DNA of 64,000 nt, from positions 153,153 to 217,152 of the forward strand of contig NZ_JAPSIY010000003.1 in NCBI RefSeq assembly GCF_031178445.1. The letters run 5' to 3'. Positions within the stretch are counted from its first letter, which is position 1, and every line of letters starts with the position of its first letter. The stretch is from Microbacterium sp. (GTDB taxonomy: Bacteria > Actinomycetota > Actinomycetes > Actinomycetales > Microbacteriaceae). The position numbers were made by a program, and so were the translations under genes. Shown in pieces: positions 1 through 7,764 of this stretch. Below the pieces are notes generated by a model. That model worked only from the letters and a program-made list of their open reading frames with translations, was not told the DNA's origin and did no database searches.

Positions 1-741
1 GCCTGGTCCGCGCCGTCCGATGCCGAGATGCGCAAGAGCGCCGAGGTCGCGCAGGATGCCGGCATCGCTCTCACCAACGCCCACGCGCTGAACAACGTGG
101 TGACCGCCTCAGGGCTCGAACTCGAGGCCGCAAGCACCTCGGTCGAGTTCGCCGACCTGAAGGTCGAGGCGAAGGCGCTCGCTGACATCGAGGACCTCAC
201 GGCAGACGAGCTCGCCGCTCTGACGGCCCGTGCAGCGCGCGAGACCCGCGCCGTGGTGGCTGACACCGACGAGCTGCAGGATGCGCTGACCGAGGCCCGA
301 GAGGCTGAAGCCGCCCGGATCGCCGCCGAGAAGAAGCGCATCGCCGCAGAGGAGGCGCGCAAGGCGGCTGAGGAAGCGGCTCGGATCGAAGCCGAGAAGA
401 AGGCCGCCGCGGCCGCCCTGGCCGCCGCGAACTCCGTGGAGGGCGCCAAGGCGACGGCGCGCGACCTGGCCTCCAGCCGCTACGGCTGGGGCGAAGGGGA
501 GTTCTCCTGCCTGTCGTCGCTGTGGCAGAAGGAGTCGGGTTGGAACTACCAGGCCTACAACGCCTCCAGTGGTGCCACGGGCATCCCTCAGGCGCTCCCC
601 GGCAGCAAGATGGCGACGGCGGGCGCGGACTGGCGCACGAACGCCGCGACGCAGATCGCCTGGGGCCTGGACTACATCCAGCGCGCCTATGGATCGCCCT
701 GCAGCGCGTGGGGGCACTCGCAGGCCGTCAACTGGTACTGA
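1..741 (+). CDS. Secreted transglycosylase-like protein, 3' part only
   Basis: The reading frame is open from the first base of the window, so this is the C-terminal part of a longer gene; the ATG at 28 is probably internal. The first ~140 visible residues are Ala/Glu/Lys-rich with heptad-like spacing and look like a long coiled coil. The last ~80 residues contain QKESGWNYQAYN, SGATGIPQALPGSKM and IAWGLDYIQRAYGSPC. These match the lysozyme-like fold of actinobacterial transglycosylase/aggregation-promoting-factor C-terminal domains, with the Glu of QKESGW as the likely catalytic acid. It probably cleaves peptidoglycan outside the cell. The signal peptide, if present, lies upstream. Fold call is confident; substrate is inferred. 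Confidence 0.85.
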   Translation, partial: AWSAPSDAEMRKSAEVAQDAGIALTNAHALNNVVTASGLELEAASTSVEFADLKVEAKALADIEDLTADELAALTARAARETRAVVADTDELQDALTEAREAEAARIAAEKKRIAAEEARKAAEEAARIEAEKKAAAAALAAANSVEGAKATARDLASSRYGWGEGEFSCLSSLWQKESGWNYQAYNASSGATGIPQALPGSKMATAGADWRTNAATQIAWGLDYIQRAYGSPCSAWGHSQAVNWY

Positions 742-790
742 TCGGCGCCGTCAACGGTGCTTCTCGCCACTGCAGGCGGATGGCAGACGC

Positions 791-823
791 TGTCCTGATC
801 AGCGCAACTCGCTGATCAGGACA
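791..823. terminator. Bidirectional hairpin overlapping a stop codon
   Basis: A perfect 14-bp inverted repeat (791-804 and 810-823, loop CAACT) sits between two convergent genes. The stop codon of the minus-strand regulator (799-801) lies inside the left arm, so the last codons of that gene form half of the stem. There is no clear U-tract on either side. It can serve as transcript end for both strands. Confidence 0.7.
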
Positions 824-1347
824 GCGCTCGTTCCCGCAGCCAGCGCCTCGAACACATGCGGAGTGTCACCGGGGTACGAGAGATAGTCGCCCGGATGCAT
901 CCGCTCGGGAGCATCGGCCGGACCGAGCACGGCTTCGCCGCTGACCACGACCACGTGCTCCGTCGTGCCGTGGTGGTGGGGGAGTGAGCGGCGCGGCTCG
1001 CCGGGGTCCGCTCTGATCAGATAGATGTCGCGCCTCGCCCCCGGGGGACTCGCTGAGAGCAGTGTCGCGACGTACGGGGCCGCGGCGGACGGCACGCCGC
1101 CGTGCTCAGTCGCCCGGATCAGTCGGGGCGCCACGGCCTGTTCCTCGACCAGGGTGGCGAAGGGCACGCCGAGTGCGTCGCCCAGTGCCCAGAGCGTCTC
1201 GACGCTCGGGCCCACGGCGCCGCTCTCGAGCTGCGAGACCGTGGCCTTGGAGACGCCCGCTCTTCGAGCGAGCTCGGAGACGGAGAGGCCGTTCGCCTCA
1301 CGTTCCCGGCGCAGGGAGCGGGCGATTCGTTCGCGCAGATCGTCCAT
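799..1347 (-). CDS. XRE-family regulator with C-terminal cupin domain
   Basis: A 182-residue protein with an N-terminal lambda-repressor-type HTH (about residues 8-60, containing LSVSELARRAGVSKATVSQ) and a C-terminal cupin barrel (about 105-180, containing LPHHHGTTEHVVVVSGEAV and HPGDYLSYPGDTPH). This HTH-cupin layout is known for small-molecule-responsive regulators. It is divergent from azlC, so it most likely controls that exporter and itself. Start chosen at the ATG at 1347 rather than upstream codons: the HTH begins correctly there, and an AATACT -10-like box ends seven bases before it, giving a leaderless mRNA. A GTTCAG repeat overlaps this -10, which suggests autorepression. The effector is unknown; a branched-chain amino acid is a guess from the neighbour. 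Confidence 0.9.
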   Translation of the reverse strand: MDDLRERIARSLRREREANGLSVSELARRAGVSKATVSQLESGAVGPSVETLWALGDALGVPFATLVEEQAVAPRLIRATEHGGVPSAAAPYVATLLSASPPGARRDIYLIRADPGEPRRSLPHHHGTTEHVVVVSGEAVLGPADAPERMHPGDYLSYPGDTPHVFEALAAGTSAVLISELR

Positions 1348-1350
1348 GCG

Positions 1351-1436
1351 GTTCAGTATTCCAAACGATCGTTCGACTTGACGGTGGCGGAGCACCTGTT
1401 CAGAATGATAGTCGTGCGTTCAGAGAATCAAACGAT
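1351..1436. promoter_or_regulatory. Divergent azlC/regulator promoter with GTTCAG repeats
   Basis: For azlC there is TTGACG (1378-1383), a 17-base spacer and CAGAAT (1401-1406). For the regulator, AATACT reads on the minus strand at 1360-1355. GTTCAG occurs three times in the same orientation, at 1351, 1398 and 1418. The outer two belong to 19-base units (1351-1369 and 1418-1436) that share 14 positions including the 3' part CAAACGAT. One repeat overlaps the regulator's -10, one overlaps the azlC -10, and one lies just past the predicted azlC transcription start. A palindrome AACGATCGTT sits at 1364-1373. This is the expected layout for operators of the XRE-cupin regulator. Confidence 0.65.
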
Positions 1437-2145
1437 GCCGGATGCCCGGCGGGAGGTGTGGCGCGAAGGACTCGGCGTCGCGATCGCGACCAGCGCCTAC
1501 GGCATCTCCTTCGGCGCCCTCGCCGTAGCCTCGGGTCTCGATGTATGGCAGACCTGCGTGCTCAGCCTGCTCATGTTCACGGGCGGCTCCCAGTTCGCGT
1601 TCGTCGGCGTGCTCGCGGCGGGCGGAGTGTCGGCACTGCCGTCGGCGGTGGCCTCGGCGGGGCTGCTCGGTGTGCGCAATCTCGCATACGGGATGCGTAT
1701 GTCGCCGATCATCGGACGCGGCTTTCGCCGCAGGGCGGCCGCCGCGCACTTCACGATCGACGAATCCACCGCGGTCGCCGTCTCGCAGGATGATCCGCGC
1801 CTGGCGCGCCTCGGATTCTGGGTGACAGGCGTCGGCATCTTCCTCGGCTGGAACCTCACCACGCTCACCGGAGCGCTGCTCGGCGACATCCTCGACCAGG
1901 TCGGCGGGCCACGCGCATGGGGTCTGGATGCCGCCGCCGCTGCCGCATTCCTCGCCCTGCTGTGGCCGCGGTTGAAGAAGCGTCAGGCCATCGTCGTCGG
2001 GATCGCGGCCGCCGTGGTCGCGGCCCTCCTCACGCCGGCGCTGATGCCAGGACTGCCCGTGCTCGTCGCGGCGGTCGTCGCGATCGTCGTCGGCTGGTTC
2101 GACTGGTTCGACGGGCGCGTCACGCCGGAGGGACGGGCATCATGA
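1414..2145 (+). CDS. azlC: AzlC family branched-chain amino acid exporter subunit
   Basis: A multi-pass inner-membrane protein of about 243 residues with the family start GLGVAIATSAYGISFGALAV, the glycine-rich MFTGGSQFAFVGVL, and several further hydrophobic spans. With AzlD it forms a two-component exporter of branched-chain amino acids or analogues in the best-studied members. Start is uncertain: GTG at 1414 lies seven bases after the CAGAAT -10 and fits a leaderless mRNA, while ATG at 1435 is the conventional alternative. Its stop overlaps the azlD start (ATGA). Expression is likely set by the divergent XRE-cupin regulator. The substrate cannot be read from sequence. Confidence 0.88.
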   Translation: MRSENQTMPDARREVWREGLGVAIATSAYGISFGALAVASGLDVWQTCVLSLLMFTGGSQFAFVGVLAAGGVSALPSAVASAGLLGVRNLAYGMRMSPIIGRGFRRRAAAAHFTIDESTAVAVSQDDPRLARLGFWVTGVGIFLGWNLTTLTGALLGDILDQVGGPRAWGLDAAAAAAFLALLWPRLKKRQAIVVGIAAAVVAALLTPALMPGLPVLVAAVVAIVVGWFDWFDGRVTPEGRAS

Positions 2146-2456
2146 CCGTGTGGAACGCCGTGCTGCTCGCGGCATGCATCTGCGTTGCCCTCAAAGCGTT
2201 CGGATACCTCGTCCCCGCATCGGTGATGGAGGCGCCTCGACCGGCGCGCATCTCGGACCTGCTCACGGTCGCACTGCTCGCGGCGCTCGTCGCCGTGCAG
2301 TCCCTGGGAGATGGGCAGGCCGTCATCGTCGATGCGCGAGTGCCTGCGGTGCTCGTCGCCGCCGGTCTGCTGTGGATGCGGCAGTCGTTCCTCGTGGTGG
2401 TGATCGGCGCCGCCGCGGTCGCGGCCCTGCTTCGACTCGTCGGCTGGGCGGCGTGA
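2142..2456 (+). CDS. azlD: AzlD family transport subunit
   Basis: A 104-residue hydrophobic protein with about four membrane segments, containing LKAFGYLVPASV, LLTVALLAALVAVQSL and ARVPAVLVAAGLLWMRQSF, the usual AzlD pattern and length. Start ATG overlaps the azlC stop by four bases, so the two are translationally coupled. It is the small partner of AzlC. Confidence 0.88.
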   Translation: MTVWNAVLLAACICVALKAFGYLVPASVMEAPRPARISDLLTVALLAALVAVQSLGDGQAVIVDARVPAVLVAAGLLWMRQSFLVVVIGAAAVAALLRLVGWAA

Positions 2457-2523
2457 GGCGCAGCAGCGGCCTGTCGGGCGGTCCCGAGATGTCGCAGAGA
2501 CGGCAGGGGACTAGGCTGAGCCG

Positions 2524-2940
2524 GTGCGCAGTGTGATTTCCCGAGGCCTGTCCTGGTTGGCCGCTGCCGTGGTCGGCGGGGTGTACGGGGTGGCCGCGAC
2601 CATTGCGCACAGCTTCACCTGGGGGCCGATCCCCGTCGGCGTGATCGTCGGCGCGATCGCGTGCGGTGCGCTGCTGATCGCCCTGCGCTCGCTGACCGGA
2701 GACCGCTGGGCGGCGCTGGCCGCCGGACTCGGGATGCTCACGCTGATCCTGGTCATCTCGCAGCGCGGACCCGGTGGATCGATCGTGGTGCCGGACACGC
2801 CCCTCGGCAACATCTGGATGTACACCGTGGCTGGCATCACCGTGCTCGTCGTGGCCTGGCCGGACATGTCGCGGCTGCGCGCGGCGTCGGCATCAGGGCC
2901 CCACCGCAGCAGCCACGCCGGGCGCGGGGCCGTAGACTGA
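2524..2940 (+). CDS. Four-TM membrane protein of unknown function (DUF6113-like)
   Basis: A 138-residue protein with four predicted membrane spans (about residues 8-30, 36-56, 64-80 and 97-115) and a short basic, hydrophilic C-terminus. I recognise it only as a small actinobacterial membrane protein commonly found beside the 7Fe ferredoxin and DapC genes; a DUF6113 label is likely but not certain. GTG at 2524 is preceded by TAGGCT ending exactly six bases upstream, so the mRNA is predicted leaderless. No catalytic motif is visible. Confidence 0.75.
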   Translation: MRSVISRGLSWLAAAVVGGVYGVAATIAHSFTWGPIPVGVIVGAIACGALLIALRSLTGDRWAALAAGLGMLTLILVISQRGPGGSIVVPDTPLGNIWMYTVAGITVLVVAWPDMSRLRAASASGPHRSSHAGRGAVD

Positions 2941-2944
2941 AGAC

Positions 2945-3265
2945 GTGACGTATGTGATCGCTCTTCCCTGCGTCGATGTGAAGGATCGTGCCTGCATCGA
3001 CGAGTGCCCCGTCGACTGCATCTACGAGGGCGAACGGTCGCTGTACATCCACCCCGACGAGTGCGTGGACTGCGGTGCGTGCGAGCCGGTCTGCCCTGTC
3101 GAGGCGATCTACTACGAAGACGACCTGCCCGAGGAATGGGCCGACTACTACAAGGCCAACGTCGAGTTCTTCGACGAGGTCGGCTCGCCCGGCGGCGCCG
3201 CCAAGGTCGGCGTGATCCATCACGACCACCCGATCATCGCCGCTCTGCCGCCGCAGGCCGAGTGA
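2945..3265 (+). CDS. fdxA: 7Fe ferredoxin (3Fe-4S/4Fe-4S)
   Basis: A 106-residue acidic ferredoxin. Cysteines at 9, 17, 21, 25 form the first cluster region ([10 protein letters not shown]) and 40, 43, 46, 50 the second ([12 protein letters not shown]). The spacing is that of actinobacterial FdxA/FdxC, which carry low-potential electrons, for example to cytochromes P450. The redox partner is not in the window. GTG start has TAGACT ending six bases upstream, and that box overlaps the stop codon of the preceding gene, so fdxA has its own leaderless promoter. Confidence 0.95.
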   Translation: MTYVIALPCVDVKDRACIDECPVDCIYEGERSLYIHPDECVDCGACEPVCPVEAIYYEDDLPEEWADYYKANVEFFDEVGSPGGAAKVGVIHHDHPIIAALPPQAE

Positions 3266-3293
3266 TGGCGGCGACGCACGACGGGATGACCCG

Positions 3294-4403
3294 GTGAGCG
3301 TGCGCGATCTCGCGGACTACCCGTGGGACGCCGTGGATCCCTACCGAGCCCGCGCTGCGGCGCATCCGGACGGCCTCGTCGACCTGTCCATCGGCTCACC
3401 CGTCGACCCGACCCCCGAGGTCATCCGCCGCGCCCTTGCGGAGGCGACCGACGCCCATGGATACCCGCAGACGACCGGCACGCCGCGCCTGCGGGAGGCG
3501 ATCGTCGACTGGTACGCGCGACGTCGCGGGGTGGACGACCTGACGGTGGCGAACGTGCTTCCCACGATCGGCTCCAAGGAGCTCGTGGCACTCCTTCCCA
3601 CGCTGCTCGGCCTGGGTGCGGGCGACATCGTCGTGCATCCGACCGTCGCGTACCCGACGTATGCGGTTGGCGCGATCGTCGCCGGTGCGACCCCCGTGGC
3701 GGCGGACGACCCGGCCGAGTGGCCGGACGGCGCCAAGCTGATCTGGATCAACAGTCCCGGTAATCCGGACGGCCGCACCTGGACGCTCGATGAGCTCGCA
3801 GCCGCCGTGGCCCGAGCCCGAGAGCTCGGAGCGGTGCTCGCCGGCGACGAGTGCTATGCCGAGCTCGGATGGGACGGTGCGTGGGCGAGCGAGCCGATCC
3901 CGTCGGTGCTCGATCCCCGGGTGACGGGTGGCACGAGGTCGGGCCTGCTGAGCGTGTATTCGCTCAGTAAGCAGTCCAACCTCGCCGGTTACCGCGCCGC
4001 GCTGGTGGCCGGATGCTCGCGCATCGTCGGCGACCTGCTCGCCGCCCGCAAGCATCTGGGACTCATGCCGCCTGCACCCGTGCAGCACGCGATGGCCGTC
4101 GCGCTGAGCGACGACGCCCACGTCGCCGCACAGAAGGAGTTGTACCGCGCGCGGCGGGATGTGCTCAAGCCGGCGCTCGAGCGGGCCGGGTTCCGGATCG
4201 ACGGCTCCGAGGCCGGGCTGTACCTCTGGGCGACCGAGGGCAGGGACGCCTGGGAGTCGATGGGCACACTCGCGGACCTCGGCATCCTCGCTGGGCCGGG
4301 CCACTTCTACGGCGAGCGCTCGGGTGATCATGTGCGTCTCTCGCTGACCGCACCGCTGGAGCGCGTCGAGCAGGCTTCCGCCCGGCTGGCGGCATCCGTC
4401 TGA
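3294..4403 (+). CDS. dapC: Succinyldiaminopimelate transaminase
   Basis: A fold-type I PLP aminotransferase of 369 residues. The PLP lysine is in SVYSLSKQSNLAGYR (about residue 225); WINSPGNPDGRTW and AGDECYAELGW supply the cofactor-contacting Asn and Asp. Position just after fdxA is the conserved actinobacterial setting of the DapC that converts N-succinyl-2-amino-6-ketopimelate to succinyl-DAP in lysine and peptidoglycan synthesis. dapD and dapE lie a few kilobases downstream. GTG start, 28 bases after fdxA; the genes may be co-transcribed. Confidence 0.9.
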   Translation: MSVRDLADYPWDAVDPYRARAAAHPDGLVDLSIGSPVDPTPEVIRRALAEATDAHGYPQTTGTPRLREAIVDWYARRRGVDDLTVANVLPTIGSKELVALLPTLLGLGAGDIVVHPTVAYPTYAVGAIVAGATPVAADDPAEWPDGAKLIWINSPGNPDGRTWTLDELAAAVARARELGAVLAGDECYAELGWDGAWASEPIPSVLDPRVTGGTRSGLLSVYSLSKQSNLAGYRAALVAGCSRIVGDLLAARKHLGLMPPAPVQHAMAVALSDDAHVAAQKELYRARRDVLKPALERAGFRIDGSEAGLYLWATEGRDAWESMGTLADLGILAGPGHFYGERSGDHVRLSLTAPLERVEQASARLAASV

Positions 4404-4473
4404 CTCTTTTGTGAGATCCACGATGAAGTCCGCGCATCTCTTGGCGGATGTCACAGTAGGCCTATGACCCGGC

Positions 4474-4561
4474 TAGGCTGTACAAGCGATGCGGTCGGAG
4501 TCCGACCCGGCAGACGTCGCCGCACATCGTCCACGACGCACACACCCAACAGGAGGTTCGC
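4474..4561 (+). promoter_or_regulatory. gltA promoter and leader
   Basis: A TAGGCT -10 box (4474-4479) predicts a transcription start near 4486, leaving a ~75-base leader that ends in a strong Shine-Dalgarno (ACAGGAGG, 4550-4557) before the GTG at 4562. No convincing -35 is seen. This is one of the few genes here with a conventional leader. Confidence 0.5.
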
Positions 4562-5851
4562 GTGAGTGCAGATCAGCCCGAGAAGGCGACACTCTCGATC
4601 GGCGGGACGACCGCCGAATTCCCCGTGCTGAGCGCCACCAGCGGGAACCCGAGCATCGACTTCTCCACGCTGACTCGTCAGACCGGCTACACCGGTCTCG
4701 ACTACGGCTTCGTGAACACGGCCTCGACCAAGTCGGAGATCACGTTCATCGACGGGGACAAGGGCATCCTGCGTTACCGGGGCTATCCCATCGAGCAGGT
4801 CGCGAAGAACTGCAGCTATCTCGAGGTCGCCTGGCTGCTCATCTACGGTGAGCTGCCGACCGCCGACGAACTGGCTGACTTCGACGAGCGCATCCGGCGC
4901 CACACCCTGCTGCACGAGGACCTGAAGCGCTTCTTCTCGGCACTTCCGCACACGGCGCACCCCATGTCGGTGCTGTCATCGGCGGTCGCGGCCCTCTCGA
5001 CCTACTACGAGGGTCAGACCGATCCGCACAATCCCGAGCACGTCGAGCTGAACATGGTTCGCATGCTGGCGAAGCTGCCGGTGATCGCCGCCTACGCGCA
5101 CAAGAAGAGCGTCGGGCAGGCCTTCCTGTACCCCGACAACTCGCTCAGCTTCGTCGACAACTTCCTCAAGCTGAACTTCGGCGTGCTCAGCGAGCCGTAC
5201 GAGGTCAACCCCGTGATGTCGAAGGCGCTCGAGCTGCTGCTGATCCTGCACGAGGACCACGAGCAGAACGCGTCGACGTCAACGGTGCGCCTGGTCGGCT
5301 CGACCGGCGCGAACCAGTTCGCCTCGATCTCGGCCGGCATCCAGGCGCTCTCGGGTCCGCTGCACGGCGGCGCGAACGAGGCCGTGCTCACCATGCTCGG
5401 GCAGATCCGCGACTCCGGTCAGAGCGTGCAGCGGTTCGTGGAGCGGGTGAAGAACAAGGAGGACGGCGTCAAGCTCATGGGCTTCGGCCACCGGGTCTAC
5501 AAGAACTACGACCCCCGCGCCAAGCTCGTCAAGGAAGCCGCCGACGAGGTGCTCGCCGAGCTCGGAGTCACCGACCCGCTCCTCGACCTCGCCAAGGAGC
5601 TCGAGGAGATCGCCCTCGCCGACGACTACTTCAAGGAGCGCAGGCTCTACCCGAACGTCGACTTCTACACCGGCGTGATCTACAAGGCGATGGGCTTCCC
5701 GACGCGTATGTTCACCGTGCTGTTCGCGATCGGCCGTCTGCCGGGCTGGCTGGCGCAGTGGCGCGAGCTGCAGCTCGACCCGCAGACGAAGATCGGCCGG
5801 CCGCAGCAGCTGTACACCGGATCGCCGGAGCGCGAGTTCCCCGCGCGCTGA
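4562..5851 (+). CDS. gltA: Citrate synthase (type II)
   Basis: A 429-residue enzyme condensing oxaloacetate and acetyl-CoA to citrate in the TCA cycle. The catalytic triad is visible: His in GPLHGGANEAVL (about 266), His in GFGHRVYKNYDPRA (about 308) and Asp in NVDFYTGVIYKAMG (about 366). Length and the C-terminal RPQQLYTGSPEREF are typical of actinobacterial hexameric citrate synthases. GTG start follows a strong AGGAGG. A clear hairpin terminator follows the gene. Confidence 0.97.
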   Translation: MSADQPEKATLSIGGTTAEFPVLSATSGNPSIDFSTLTRQTGYTGLDYGFVNTASTKSEITFIDGDKGILRYRGYPIEQVAKNCSYLEVAWLLIYGELPTADELADFDERIRRHTLLHEDLKRFFSALPHTAHPMSVLSSAVAALSTYYEGQTDPHNPEHVELNMVRMLAKLPVIAAYAHKKSVGQAFLYPDNSLSFVDNFLKLNFGVLSEPYEVNPVMSKALELLLILHEDHEQNASTSTVRLVGSTGANQFASISAGIQALSGPLHGGANEAVLTMLGQIRDSGQSVQRFVERVKNKEDGVKLMGFGHRVYKNYDPRAKLVKEAADEVLAELGVTDPLLDLAKELEEIALADDYFKERRLYPNVDFYTGVIYKAMGFPTRMFTVLFAIGRLPGWLAQWRELQLDPQTKIGRPQQLYTGSPEREFPAR

Positions 5852-5866
5852 GCCCATTCACGTGCC

Positions 5867-5905
5867 CGAACGCCCCGTCATCCTTCGCGGATGGCGGGGC
5901 GTTCG
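5867..5905. terminator. Terminator between gltA and the convergent DEAD-box helicase
   Basis: A 17-bp stem (5867-5883 with 5889-5905, one G-U pair) around the loop TTCGC, rich in GC, between two convergent genes. It can act on both strands; there is no U-tract. Confidence 0.8.
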
Positions 5906-5990
5906 TCACGTGCCGGCAGGCTCAGATCGGAGGCAGCATCAGCAGCACAAGCCGGATCCACCGGCTCTTCGACGGACGCGAAGGACGGAC

Positions 5991-7520
5991 TCAGTGACCC
6001 TGCGGGCGGCTGGCGCGCCGCGAGCCCGAAGGGCGACCCTTGCCGCCGGCGTGTGCGCCGTTGTGCGCGCTGCCCGGCGTGCCATGGCCCTGCGCGCCGT
6101 TGCTCTGCGTGCCGTGACCGTGTGCGCCATGTGACTGAGCGGCCCGGCGCGGCTGCGACTGCGCGCCGTGCTGGCGTGCCTGATCCTGCTGGCCCTGCAC
6201 GCCGGCACCGCGACCACGACCGCGAGAGTGGCGAGAGCCGGACGAGCCCGAGGATGCCGCGGGGCGTGCCTGACCGGAACGGCTCTGCCCGCCTCGATTG
6301 GCCTTCGGCTGGTTCTGCGGCTGCTGGGCAACGGGGGAGGGCTTCACCTTGGCGGCACGCTGGCCGACCAGAGCATCGACGGCCTCGGAGGTCGCAGGCT
6401 CGGGGGAGACCGCGATAGCGGCCTTCCGCAGCAGATCCTGCACGTCGCGACGCTGCTCGGGCAGCATCAGGGTCACCACGGTGCCGGCAGCGCCCGCACG
6501 GGCCGTGCGACCGGAGCGGTGCAGGTACGCCTTGTGCTCGACGGGCGGGTCGACGTGTACGACGAGCTCGACATCGTCGACGTGCACTCCGCGTGCCGCG
6601 ACGTCCGTCGCGACGAGCACTCGCACCCCGCCCTTCGCCGGGTCAGCGCCGAATGCGGCGAGGTTGCGCTCTCGCGCGTTCTGGCCGAGGTTGCCATGCA
6701 GGTCGACGGACGGGATCCCGGCGGAGGTGAGCTGCTTGGCGAGCTTCTTCGCCTGGTGCTTGGTACGGGTGAACAGGATGCGACGGCCGACCCCGGACGC
6801 CAGATCCTGCACGAGCTGCTTCTTCGCGTCCGCGTCGGTCGCGATGAGGACGCGGTGCGTCATCTCGCCGGTCGGGACGCTGGCCTCGTCGACCTCATGG
6901 CTGACGGGGTCGTGCAGGAACCGCTTGGCGAGCGCGTCGATGCCACGATCGAGTGTGGCGCTGAACAGCAGGCGCTGTCCGCGCGCGGGCGTTGCGGCGA
7001 GGATGCGGGTGACGCCGGGCAGGAAGCCGAGGTCGGCCATGTGATCGGCCTCGTCGAGCACGGCGATCTCGACGGCGTCGAGCGAGACGACCCGCTGCTT
7101 CATGAGGTCTTCAAGGCGGCCGGGGCAGGCGACGACGATGTCGACGCCGGAGCGCATCGCCTGCTCCTGCGGGCGCTGGCTCACCCCTCCGAAGACAGTC
7201 GTGACGCGCAGGCCCACAGCGGCTGCGAGCGGCGAGATGGTCGCGGCGATCTGGGTCGCCAGCTCACGCGTCGGCGCCAGCACGAGGCCGCGCGGGCGAC
7301 CGGGCATGCGCTTGGTCGACGATGCCGAGAGCCGAGCGACGAGAGGCAGCGCGAACGCGATGGTCTTGCCGCTGCCGGTGCGGCCGCGGCCGAGGAGGTC
7401 GCGTCCCGCGAGGGAGTCGGGGAGGGTGTCGCGCTGGATGGCGAACGCCTCGGTCTTGCCCTCGGCGGCCAGCACCGAGGCGAGGGCGGCGGGCACGCCG
7501 AGTTCGAGGAAGGAAGACAT
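5991..7520 (-). CDS. DEAD/DEAH-box RNA helicase with low-complexity tail
   Basis: A 509-residue ATP-dependent RNA helicase. Motifs in order: AIQRDTLPD (Q motif), GRGRTGSGKT (I), APTRELATQ (Ia), VLDEADHMADLGF (II), LLFSATLDRG (III), ATDVAARGV (V) and YLHRSGRTARAG (VI). About the last 120 residues after the core are disordered and rich in Gly, Gln, His, Ser and Ala, with repeated HGHG and SNGAQ-like blocks; such tails help RNA binding and condensate formation in related helicases. Start at ATG 7520 (MSSFLELGVPAAL), which matches the family N-terminus; upstream in-frame codons are leader. A second paralogue is at 24,356. Confidence 0.93.
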   Translation of the reverse strand: MSSFLELGVPAALASVLAAEGKTEAFAIQRDTLPDSLAGRDLLGRGRTGSGKTIAFALPLVARLSASSTKRMPGRPRGLVLAPTRELATQIAATISPLAAAVGLRVTTVFGGVSQRPQEQAMRSGVDIVVACPGRLEDLMKQRVVSLDAVEIAVLDEADHMADLGFLPGVTRILAATPARGQRLLFSATLDRGIDALAKRFLHDPVSHEVDEASVPTGEMTHRVLIATDADAKKQLVQDLASGVGRRILFTRTKHQAKKLAKQLTSAGIPSVDLHGNLGQNARERNLAAFGADPAKGGVRVLVATDVAARGVHVDDVELVVHVDPPVEHKAYLHRSGRTARAGAAGTVVTLMLPEQRRDVQDLLRKAAIAVSPEPATSEAVDALVGQRAAKVKPSPVAQQPQNQPKANRGGQSRSGQARPAASSGSSGSRHSRGRGRGAGVQGQQDQARQHGAQSQPRRAAQSHGAHGHGTQSNGAQGHGTPGSAHNGAHAGGKGRPSGSRRASRPQGH

Positions 7521-7690
7521 AGGAAAGCTCCGAAGAAGGATGGCGCAGCAGGAGATGCTGCGGAAATGGGCGACGGCGCGGGATCGCGCATCGTTTCGCC
7601 GCTCGAGAGGATCGCAGCCGGAGACCGGCGCGGAACATGTTTCGACGACGCAGACGTCTCGCATTCGCGAGGGGCGTCGCGTCAACCCTA
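7521..7690 (-). promoter_or_regulatory. Long leader of DEAD-box helicase mRNA
   Basis: Reading on the minus strand, a TAGGGT -10-like box at 7690-7685 predicts a leader of roughly 155 bases before the ATG at 7520. A hairpin with a perfect 7-bp stem (7544-7550 with 7556-7562, loop of five) lies about 24 bases before the start codon. The rest of the 244-base gap up to dapD shows no gene. Confidence 0.4.
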
Positions 7691-7764
7691 GCAGTGCGTG
7701 CTGGGAGTGCCGCACAGGCGCTCGCCGCCGTGTGCAGCGGGGGCTGCCGGGTGCCAGGAGGGCG

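Noticed and set aside
4489..4851. Upstream reading frame starting at the gltA transcript start and overlapping gltA
   Set aside because: Its ATG is nine bases after the -10 box, outside the leaderless spacing, the codon pattern is that of a frame-shifted shadow of gltA, and gltA has a strong own ribosome site.
6168..7691. Long plus-strand reading frame opposite the DEAD-box helicase
   Set aside because: Composition is that of the complement of a high-GC gene, no domain is recognisable, and the minus strand carries all helicase motifs.
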